Shown: in pieces, positions 56,519 through 64,000 of the stretch
Numbering within the stretch: the stretch's first letter is position 1
Layout of the letters: every line of letters begins with the position of its first letter
DNA from: Jaenimonas drosophilae
Lineage: Eukaryota; Euglenozoa; Kinetoplastea; Trypanosomatida; Trypanosomatidae
Assembly (NCBI GenBank): GCA_030849065.1
Contig: JASAON010001658.1
Coordinates: forward strand, 62,001 to 126,000
Reading direction: 5' to 3'
DNA length: 64,000 nucleotides
The notes under the pieces: model-generated
The model's input: the letters and a program-made list of their open reading frames with translations, nothing else
What the model was told of the DNA's origin: nothing
Database searches by the model: none
Position numbers and translations under genes: made by a program

Positions 56519-57694
56519 CAACTGAAGTGCGTTGCGAGAGAAGCGGCTGTATGTGTGCGACCCACAAACCGTGCTGGAAATTGAAATTCTCTTCGTAAGT
56601 AAGGGCTAGCACCAATGTTTCTCACTGAAGATGTACAGTACTTAACCTATACTTCATGAAACGTCATAGAAGAAACACAAATATTGACGACAAGGAAGCT
56701 AACGTGTCTTTTGTTGCTGTTGCACACACACACACACACACACACTGTGTGCGGTGCCAAAAGTCATGTTGAAGTTTGAATCACTGTACAGTGCAAATTG
56801 GGGAAGAAACGCCGGACAGACGTAGCAGTGGTTGATTACGGTTGTGCATGAGTGTGTGTGGACGTGGCAGAGAAGGGCGAGGGTGTGGCACACTTCATAT
56901 TCACGTCCAACACACACTAACAACCCGGCGCACTGCGAGATACAACGAGAGTTATCGATTGCGCCAACACCAAAGAGGTGTTTGGGAAGATCGAAACATG
57001 AAGATGATGAAGAACTGTACAGTTGAAGTAGGTTTGGCTGCATTGGTGCCGAGGAGGGAGCTGAACTTGTGGAGGGTAGTGACGGGGCCCCCTTCACTTG
57101 AGAGGATGAAGAAGCAACCCACCTCATCGTTTCCATGGTTGTTTGTTTGTTGGTATGGGGTCATGATTCCCGACAAGATTGCAGCGCGTTGGGGTTGGAA
57201 TTCTTTGCGAGGGCAGGAAAGAGATCTCCATGGATTAGTGCGCTGCCCGTGATGAATAAAAATAAGAAGAGAGAGTGAAGTGCTGGCTCCTTGACTTCGT
57301 GTGCAAGGATAGAAACGTGGTCGATGGGGGTGGTATCGAGTGATATATGCTCCTACTCCTCCCTTCACCACCGACGCTTAGAGTGTGGCCAGCGATCCGT
57401 CCATGGGACCCAAAACGGTTGATGCAGAAGAAAAACAGGATGCGCGTGAACGTCCGTTCACAACTCGCCGAGTGAGTGAGGGGTGATGACGAGGGTGGAG
57501 GGTGGAGGGTGGCAGTACCGCACCATTTTGGTCCCTGGTCAAAACATGAGAGCACCAAAGCGAAGATAGTTGCCACTGGCTCATCTTCATCGCATGAAGA
57601 TTCTTTTGGGGAAGGGGGAGAGGGGCAAAAATCCGTCATGCAGAAATCTTGCACGATTGTGTTGAAGCACCATCACGTCCATTGCTTCAACACA
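56519..57694 (-). other. Long intergenic region, possibly with an unrecognised gene
   Basis: A 1.18-kb gap. On the minus strand there are ATG frames of 145 codons (56699-57136), which ends in a CA/TG repeat, and about 134 codons (57235-57639). Both are Ser/Cys/His/Phe-rich with no family match. A 136-codon plus-strand frame overlaps. I give each below 0.25 as a gene. The CA repeat at 56723-56745 is the only clear feature. Confidence 0.45.
56723..56745 (+). repeat. CA dinucleotide microsatellite
   Basis: About eleven CA units in the spacer upstream of the CTU2 gene. Confidence 0.9.
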
Positions 57695-58399
57695 TCACAC
57701 GCTGTAGACTGTGGGGGTACTCGCCGAGCGTTTCCCGCGTGGCTTTCCATCCGTTCGCTGCGGTGAAGAGGAGGCACCACGACCGGAGCGGACCGTCTTC
57801 GCCGTCGATGAATGCTGGGTAGAGGAGTTCTCTGCGTCCACATGGTGAAGTGACGTCGTTGGTTTTTGCCGTTTTGTCTTATGCTTGATTGTGGGCTCGT
57901 CTGCAGCCGAATTGAGGTTTGGTGGTGAAGAAGCTGCAGATGAGGATGACTTGAGGTGATGTGCAATGCGCGCACTAGCAGACGATCGATGACGAATGAG
58001 CTCCTTGGTTGCCACAACATCCGAATGCCGTGATGCACACCCCGCCAGCGCACTGCTCTTGGCGAGGGCTGACTCCATCATGGACTTCTCTCGTTGTGCC
58101 TTGCGCTGTTCTCTCTGCCGCTTTCGGCGGAGTACCGCAATTGGATGCTCCACCTTGGCGAGCATATCACGTCCGTTGTTTTGTGTGAAGTCTGCATCCT
58201 TTAAATCCGCCACAAAGGAGAGAATATCGTCCATGAAGTTCCACGACTTGGGTAGCGTGGCGTACTGAACCTCAACCGGTCGTGATTGCCATGGAAGGAC
58301 AACTCCACTAGGATGCACCCTGCGCTGGGGCTGCTGGCAGCTAGCTAGATGTTGAAGCAATGGATCCAGCGCAAGCCATCGCGCACTTAGCTTCAGCAT
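57695..58399 (-). CDS. Hypothetical small basic protein
   Basis: A 234-residue protein of unknown function. The N-terminal ~80 residues look globular, with L-P-K-S-W-N-F-M-D-D-I-L and a helix. A highly basic helix follows at ~90-105 (R-R-K-R-Q-R-E-Q-R-K). The C-terminal ~110 residues are Ser/Thr/Lys/Arg-rich and disordered. Support for coding: an ATG at 58399 lies 122 bases downstream of a strong acceptor on the minus strand (pyrimidine tract 58528-58546, AG at 58521-58522), and the minus strand is the coding strand of this run. The basic tail suggests nucleic-acid or nuclear binding, which is inference. Confidence 0.62.
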   Translation of the reverse strand: MLKLSARWLALDPLLQHLASCQQPQRRVHPSGVVLPWQSRPVEVQYATLPKSWNFMDDILSFVADLKDADFTQNNGRDMLAKVEHPIAVLRRKRQREQRKAQREKSMMESALAKSSALAGCASRHSDVVATKELIRHRSSASARIAHHLKSSSSAASSPPNLNSAADEPTIKHKTKRQKPTTSLHHVDAENSSTQHSSTAKTVRSGRGASSSPQRTDGKPRGKRSASTPTVYSV

Positions 58400-58935
58400 A
58401 TGGCACTTCGCGTATTTGTTCGGGGGACGATTATTTCTACCTCAATGAGGATAGCAGTGACTGGCTGCTCGTTTCCGTTTTTGATGCTGGCGTGTGGAGA
58501 GCAACAAGCTTACAAGCTTACTGTGGCGAAAAGAAAAACAAAAAAATATGCGAATATGAAGAATTGGTGTGTATGAGACATCTGTACATGAAGATGGTAT
58601 GCGGTACAAGGAGTAAATAAAAGAAAAAAACAGGCTGAAGATTGGGAATGACCTTATATCGTCGAATCGTGTCTGTATGCGTACCGGCTATCTAACCAAG
58701 TCACCAGTAGTGCGTGCGCAATCTCCGCAGGTATTCTGTCGAGTCGCTACTACTGCGTGACGACGTACGTAGCATCACCAATACCCACACACAAACCACT
58801 GTGCAACAGAAAATGGGCAATGAGAACATAAACGAAAAAAATCTATCCACGTCCGTATAGGGCACCCATTATCGTGGGCCACTAAGGACATATCATCACT
58901 CATGAACCTTCAACACGCGCTGCGCGCAAGCAGGG
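58400..58935 (-). promoter_or_regulatory. AT-richer spacer with trans-splice acceptor
   Basis: The minus-strand tract complementary to 58528-58546 is nearly pure pyrimidine and ends in CACAG, a good spliced-leader acceptor for the small basic protein gene. A direct AAGCTTAC repeat lies at about 58507-58521. An 86-codon plus-strand ATG frame (58360-58620) is antisense to the run and is not supported. The remainder appears to be 3' UTR of the large gene. Confidence 0.55.
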
Positions 58936-61900
58936 TTACGATGTGCAATCCATATCTTCGCATACTTCCAGGTTTAGCCGAAGTCCGAGCAGTTCATAGG
59001 CAAGCTTTTCACTCAGTGACACAAAGTACTCTGGTGGAAACAATATTGACAGCTCATCGGTCGTTTGAGTGCCCAGAAGGTTGCCAGAACGACGTGTACG
59101 ACTACACCTCTCCCCATCAGCCCCATCCTCCTGCTTGTGCTCATCCTTGTACCATGCCGCAAGGGCAATCATCACCTCCCTCTCACGCTCTTTGAGGGTC
59201 TTTGCATTGGCATAGGTGCTATGTGCCCCCAGTGCCGAGCGCGGCACCCTCACTAACCTCAGACCACTCTTACGCTGCGGTGAAACAAATTCGTCCTTCT
59301 TGTCCTTCTCTTTTTCATCCTTCTTATCCTTGACGTGGGCGTTCGCCGACGCCAGGGCGGCACTCTTCGCCACCCGTCTGCCCATTAAGGGTACAAAGCC
59401 CTGAAACACATCCAAGTTGGGTGTTGACGCGGCTAACGGAAGGATTCCTGGAGAAAGGGCCACGGCAGATCGTGGGCAGTACTTGAAGTAGTCTGCCGCA
59501 TTGCCACGACGACTAGACTTGGCGCACAGGCGCGTCACGAACTCTAGCGAGAAGGCCATCTCGTACCGCTGAATGACGAGCTGCTGGTAGCGAGAGAAGG
59601 CCTGCTGTTGATGGTTATCGTAGGTGGTGCTCGTCGGCTCACCACCAGGCTGCCGCGTGGAAGCACTGGCGCCGTGGCAGAGTGCCGTGGGGCTCGATGC
59701 CACATCATCCGCTACGTTGTTGGCACAGTGTCGCAGAAAGCCCGAGTAGTCAACCAGCTCCGTCGGGGGACCCTGCAGGGCCTCCTTCAACATGGAGTAT
59801 ATGCCAGCACCCACCAAGAAGGAGGGAATGTCCTCGAGCGCATTCACCGTTGGGAAGCACTGGTACAAGAAGTCCTCCACAAATTCGTAGGTTTCAGCGC
59901 AGTGCCGCTCAAAGTCGGGGTCGTTGGGGTCCAGTGACTTCTTCGGGTTCCAGATTTGGCCCACGAAGCTCAGGTCTTTGCTGGCCTCACGCAGCCACTC
60001 ACGCTCGGTGTGGACGCAGTAACACGCCAAAATCATCCTGTTACGCTGATCCACGCGGTCAAAGCGGGCCGCACGCTCCTCCGAGGAGGTGAGCTGCCGT
60101 TGCTTGTAGTCGTCATGGGGTGTGTGGCTGAAGATGAGTTTCCACGCATACATGGCAGCGGCGCAGAAGATACGTCGACAGACCCCCTGAGCAAGACCCC
60201 AGCGTTCAAACGGCCGAGCAAAGGGCTTCACGACGGGCACGTCGTACTTCAGCTCGTGGACATCCACATAACTGTGGTAACGAATGGAATTGCAGACCAG
60301 TCCGCGAGGGATGGTCGACGGTGCCACAGAGGATGAGGACCCTGGTGCGAGGGGCGTTGCAGACTGCTTGGAGGGCTGTGGTGCGGGCCCAACAGCTCTA
60401 CCGTAGTCTTCATATGGCCGGAGAGCGTTGTAAGGAACGATCAACACGTCACCCGTTGAGACAATCACACGCGGTGACGTACGCTTCACTGATCCATCCT
60501 TTTCCTTTGCATCACCACCACCGGGCTGACTAGACGATCGCTTGGGTTTTGCGTAGCCCATCGGCGGTTGTGTTGGGTGGCGCGAGGAAATTGCCGAGAG
60601 GCAGTATATGAGCGGCAGTGGAGCACGAATGAGTCGATGCAGTGCCGCCACCTCAAAGCCGTCGCTGTCGTGGTTGTAGCGGCTGATGTCTTTGGTAGAG
60701 ATACCCTTCTCAATCAAGGGCAGGGGAGTAACGGACTTGGGCACGGTGACCTCCGTCACTGTGCGAGTCGGAGAAGACTGGAGCGGGCTGGCGGTGGTGC
60801 TTCCATTAAGCGCACGACGTTGGTCTCTCGCACGCTGGAAGCGCTCACGGCTGGAGCTGGCCTTGCTGGAGGACATCTCTGGGCATCCATCGACGAAGGC
60901 GGAGGAGATGGGTGGTGAATCGCGTTGGCGCGTCAGCATGGCTTTACGAAGGCGCCTGCGGCAAATGAGTTGCAACAAAAACTGCTGAACGCAGCGCTCC
61001 TTCACCCGTCGCTCCTGTTGCGCCTGGCGCTTCTCCCGCAGAGATCCCTGCAGCTTGGACTGAGCCGCAGCATCACGCCTCGCGCGGTGAACTCGCCACG
61101 CAGCACTAATCTTGGTCGCCGCGGCATGCTCAGCCACCGTTCCCTTTGGCATCTCCACCTTTGTCTTTGCAGACAATTGGGAGCGTACTGTAGAGAGGAG
61201 CTCAATAGAACTTGATGGGGTCGGGGTGAGGTCGTCCTCTGTCTTTACGGGTCGTCGCTTCATGATACGCACTGGAGCGGTAGTAGTTGTTGTGATGGCT
61301 GGGGTCTTCGTCTCCGTCACTAGTCCATTCGTCGCCTCGGCCATCTCCTTCTGGATCACCTCCACTTGTCGATCGACGGCCAACGGATCAACCCCTTGCC
61401 CTTGGAGCACCAGTGGGCTGTCCTTCGACGTGGTACGAACGGTTTCATTAAGACTTTGACTGGACTCGTTGGAGCTGTGCTGAGGCGGGTGATCCTTTGG
61501 TTGCGCAAGGGGAGTCTTCTTGTCGGCCTCCATGTGATCTGCTTCATCAGTGAACAATGCCTTGGAGGGAGACTGTGTGGCGCAGCGCAGCGGTGACGAG
61601 GCAGCGAAAGTGGCTGTCGTGGTCGTTGTTGGGGAGCTCTCCGCACGGCGAGGGGCTGAGGAGCTTTCGTGGTGATGGGAAGAGGCTGCTCGACCGGCTT
61701 CTGCCCCTGCAGAGGACGGGCGTGGGGAGCAGTGAATGCCTCCTGCGGGGGCTGCATTGGCATCGGGTGTCACTGTCGTGGGCATACAGCTGCTCACAGC
61801 CTCCCAGACGGCACGGGCATCTTCCAGTTGCAGCTGCGAGATGAGAGTGGCTGCTCCAATGGAGCTGGGCTTTGCGTTCGCCTTCGGTGAGGAGTTGTTC

Positions 61901-64000
61901 GAGCCGAGTCGGATGGACGCTGAGTTGGACCGCTTTTGGTGCTTCCGCGTTCCCCCCACACTGGATGAGCGACTCCGGGCATTCGAGGCACCACTGAGGA
62001 GAGGTCGCGCGCGGCCCGTTCCGCTAGAGGTTGCCACAGGAGCCGTACGAAGGACCAATACTGCTTTGGGGGTCGTCACGCTTTCCTCTTCCCCCCGATG
62101 CGTACCACTGCGACTGTTGTCCTCTTCCTCTTCCTCATAGGCAACGGAGAAGACAGGGGCCGTCACCGACTCTGGCAGTACTCGTGCAGAGCCACTTCCA
62201 GGAATTTTGGTGGCTGTGCCTCCAACATTGTTCCGCGGAGTGTTCAGTTTACTGGAGCCTTCCACACGGCTTCTCTGAGACCCCGTCACAATGGGGAGGC
62301 CGCCCTTTGCGGTGGTGTTGAGGAGGAAGAGGGGAGTGCTGAGCAGCTCCATGTTCTCCACCCGCACCAACGAACGGTTAGTCTGCAGCGTTTGTCGAAT
62401 GGTTGTCAATGACGCCTGCAGCTGCTGGGCAACCTCACGCTCCTGCATCGTGACAAAGTTCACAAATCCCTTTGGTGTCGTGGCTGGTGTCGTTGGGCTG
62501 CTGTATGAGATGTTCGTTGCGCAGCAGGATGGGGTAAGGAGAGGAACTGGACCCAGCTGGAACCCTGCATTGGGGGCTTCGGTGCTCTCCCGAGGGCTGG
62601 GGCTGGAGGCCTGTGCCGATGACAAGGTGTCCCCACTCTTCTGTTCATGATAGAGCTGAGGGCGTGGGGATGACGAGCCTCCCTGATGGGTGGACGGCAA
62701 CGTGACGCCCAGGGGCTTCTTTGCCTCCCGAGCACAGTCGGCCAAGCGAAGAAGGAGCTGAACAACGGCATGCTGAACACCCTTGAGGCTGTCGCTGAGT
62801 GTGTCCGCCTTCTGCTGCAATGATTGTGTGGAGTGATTTCCTCCCGTGGCGTCCTCCTGGACAGACTGAACGGCGCACGTACGCACGAAGTGGTCCACCG
62901 ACTGCTGAACATCATCGCGGCGCTGTCGGAGCTGCTCCATACGGCTTCGGAGAGGATGCAAGTGCTGATCGCAATAAGCCACCACCTGCTCGACGCAGAG
63001 ATCTGTGGCTGAACGTTGTGTGCTCTTGGTAGAGCTCAAGTGCGACATGCGACTCATGCTCGAGCGAGTTAGCCCCCCACTACTACCACTCACAGCAGCA
63101 GTGGATGACTTGGAAGCTCGACCCGTACCCGGAGATTTGCCACGTTTCATGGTTGTTTGAGCGGCATTGGGCGAGTCGCACTCACGTCCACTTCCATGAC
63201 CGGTAGATTCCGATAGCTTCGTGACCCACTCCTCATTTGGCACTTCTTGTAGCTGTTCACACAAGTCTAAATAGCAGCGGAGGGTACTCTCCTTTGTTCG
63301 TGTGGAGGCTCCTTGGGGCATGGAGAGGAGAGAACCCAGCCGACGACCAGAGGGTGGGCGAGCTGCAGCACTGCTTGAGCGCCCTGCTTCCAACACTACC
63401 CGTCGACCTGCGCCGAGGGCAGAGGCTGAGGCAGTTCCGGAGACTGTAAGGGCATCCAGCTGCGAGCTGAGCCGTTGCGTGGAGCTAAGAGTACCGTCAC
63501 GCGGGCCGGGTGACCCGGGGGCTGGCGTCGTGTCAGGCTCTACGGGGGTACCCTGGCGACCCGCACCACCCACGGCGAGGGTGCGGGACTTGTGTCGGCG
63601 TGGCTGGCGGGAAGGACCGGGAGAAGGGTCAGCCCGACGTTCGTACTTGAGCAGAGTGTTATCGCGTTGTGGGTTCACGCCACCCTTGGTATCTACGCCG
63701 TTGGCTCCATCTGGAGTATTCCCTGGCTGTTTTGACACTGGTGAGGCGTAGTTGTTTTTCCTAGGCATGCTCGGCGGGCGTCTCTTGATGTGAGTTCCAC
63801 TAGGAAGGCCTTGACCCTGTCGCTTTCCAGTTGGTCGTAATGGTCCCATGTCGCTGGGATAGAGGACTGGGTTGAAGTACGCAGTAGGCTGACCGCCACT
63901 GTTCCGCGTGCTACTTCCACTGGCTGGGCTAGGTCCAGATGACAGAGGAGGTACCCCAGGTGAGTACTCTGTGGAGGTGAGCACCTTTCGTTTTGCGTTG
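58936..64000 (-). CDS. Large low-complexity protein with IQ-like motif, 5' end outside window
   Basis: The frame is open to the window edge (the last codons before the edge have no stop), so the N-terminus is missing; at least 1682 residues are present. The first ~900 are Ser/Thr/Pro-rich with repeated S-S, R-R and K clusters and look disordered. At ~940-1010 an A-A-A-T-K-I-S-A-A-W-R stretch followed by an Arg/Gln-rich helix resembles an IQ-like calmodulin-binding segment; this is tentative. The C-terminal ~550 residues look globular, with many Trp, Tyr and Cys residues, but match no family I know. One short Lys/Asp/Glu-rich stretch interrupts it. It is the first gene of the minus-strand run visible here. 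Confidence 0.8.
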   Translation of the reverse strand, partial: NAKRKVLTSTEYSPGVPPLSSGPSPASGSSTRNSGGQPTAYFNPVLYPSDMGPLRPTGKRQGQGLPSGTHIKRRPPSMPRKNNYASPVSKQPGNTPDGANGVDTKGGVNPQRDNTLLKYERRADPSPGPSRQPRRHKSRTLAVGGAGRQGTPVEPDTTPAPGSPGPRDGTLSSTQRLSSQLDALTVSGTASASALGAGRRVVLEAGRSSSAAARPPSGRRLGSLLSMPQGASTRTKESTLRCYLDLCEQLQEVPNEEWVTKLSESTGHGSGRECDSPNAAQTTMKRGKSPGTGRASKSSTAAVSGSSGGLTRSSMSRMSHLSSTKSTQRSATDLCVEQVVAYCDQHLHPLRSRMEQLRQRRDDVQQSVDHFVRTCAVQSVQEDATGGNHSTQSLQQKADTLSDSLKGVQHAVVQLLLRLADCAREAKKPLGVTLPSTHQGGSSSPRPQLYHEQKSGDTLSSAQASSPSPRESTEAPNAGFQLGPVPLLTPSCCATNISYSSPTTPATTPKGFVNFVTMQEREVAQQLQASLTTIRQTLQTNRSLVRVENMELLSTPLFLLNTTAKGGLPIVTGSQRSRVEGSSKLNTPRNNVGGTATKIPGSGSARVLPESVTAPVFSVAYEEEEEDNSRSGTHRGEEESVTTPKAVLVLRTAPVATSSGTGRARPLLSGASNARSRSSSVGGTRKHQKRSNSASIRLGSNNSSPKANAKPSSIGAATLISQLQLEDARAVWEAVSSCMPTTVTPDANAAPAGGIHCSPRPSSAGAEAGRAASSHHHESSSAPRRAESSPTTTTTATFAASSPLRCATQSPSKALFTDEADHMEADKKTPLAQPKDHPPQHSSNESSQSLNETVRTTSKDSPLVLQGQGVDPLAVDRQVEVIQKEMAEATNGLVTETKTPAITTTTTAPVRIMKRRPVKTEDDLTPTPSSSIELLSTVRSQLSAKTKVEMPKGTVAEHAAATKISAAWRVHRARRDAAAQSKLQGSLREKRQAQQERRVKERCVQQFLLQLICRRRLRKAMLTRQRDSPPISSAFVDGCPEMSSSKASSSRERFQRARDQRRALNGSTTASPLQSSPTRTVTEVTVPKSVTPLPLIEKGISTKDISRYNHDSDGFEVAALHRLIRAPLPLIYCLSAISSRHPTQPPMGYAKPKRSSSQPGGGDAKEKDGSVKRTSPRVIVSTGDVLIVPYNALRPYEDYGRAVGPAPQPSKQSATPLAPGSSSSVAPSTIPRGLVCNSIRYHSYVDVHELKYDVPVVKPFARPFERWGLAQGVCRRIFCAAAMYAWKLIFSHTPHDDYKQRQLTSSEERAARFDRVDQRNRMILACYCVHTEREWLREASKDLSFVGQIWNPKKSLDPNDPDFERHCAETYEFVEDFLYQCFPTVNALEDIPSFLVGAGIYSMLKEALQGPPTELVDYSGFLRHCANNVADDVASSPTALCHGASASTRQPGGEPTSTTYDNHQQQAFSRYQQLVIQRYEMAFSLEFVTRLCAKSSRRGNAADYFKYCPRSAVALSPGILPLAASTPNLDVFQGFVPLMGRRVAKSAALASANAHVKDKKDEKEKDKKDEFVSPQRKSGLRLVRVPRSALGAHSTYANAKTLKEREREVMIALAAWYKDEHKQEDGADGERCSRTRRSGNLLGTQTTDELSILFPPEYFVSLSEKLAYELLGLRLNLEVCEDMDCTS

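Noticed and set aside
58360..58620. 86-codon plus-strand ATG frame overlapping the small basic protein gene
   Set aside because: Opposes the run direction and overlaps a minus-strand gene that has its own acceptor; no family match.
1..64000. Bacterial-type operons, Shine-Dalgarno sites, CRISPR arrays or insertion sequences
   Set aside because: Genes are eukaryotic (importin, kinesin, CapZ, anoctamin, DHHC); no ribosome-binding motifs, spaced direct repeats or transposase frames were seen.

Overview
The window looks like nuclear DNA of a kinetoplastid, probably a free-living bodonid or a relative. The signs are as follows. Intronless protein genes lie head to tail in two long one-strand runs. 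Most are preceded by a pyrimidine tract and an AG a short way upstream of the ATG, as expected for spliced-leader trans-splicing. One tRNA gene sits where the two runs meet. Several proteins are of kinetoplastid type, notably a hexose transporter with the Cys-rich first loop of trypanosome THT/HT carriers, an MCU paralogue and a PSP1-domain protein. The species cannot be named from the sequence alone.

Plus-strand run, about 1-35,602, 16 genes: a membrane protein of unknown function; F-actin capping protein alpha; a mitochondrial calcium uniporter paralogue; two small coiled-coil or low-complexity proteins; a leucine-rich-repeat (LRR) protein; a divergent Hsp70; a J-domain protein; a second LRR protein paralogous to the first; an importin-7/8-type karyopherin; a DHHC palmitoyltransferase; a helical-repeat protein with a C-terminal U-box; an L-type lectin; an EBP1/PA2G4 homologue; a PSP1-domain protein; and a divergent kinesin with a C-terminal motor.

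Convergent strand-switch region, about 35,603-35,930: tRNA-Leu(AAG) on the minus strand, with a T5 Pol III terminator, flanked by an imperfect inverted repeat of about 26 bp.

Minus-strand run, about 64,000 down to 35,931, 11 genes in transcription order: a large IQ-like, low-complexity protein cut by the window edge; a small basic protein; the CTU2 tRNA-thiolation subunit; a MAPK-like kinase without TxY; a dual-specificity phosphatase-like protein; a C2CD5 homologue; a putative mitochondrial protein; an anoctamin; a BAG6-like ubiquitin-like protein; a hexose transporter; and a PTGR3/ZADH2-like reductase.

The genes do not form one pathway, which is normal for polycistronic kinetoplastid clusters. 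The nearest thing to a local theme is the LRR - Hsp70 - J-protein - LRR block at 6.5-16.7 kb. I found no mobile element, CRISPR array or clear new multi-gene system. The most notable observations are the altered uniporter selectivity motif, the degenerate kinesin motor with a possible ubiquitin-like N-terminus, and the tRNA-centred strand switch with inverted repeats.
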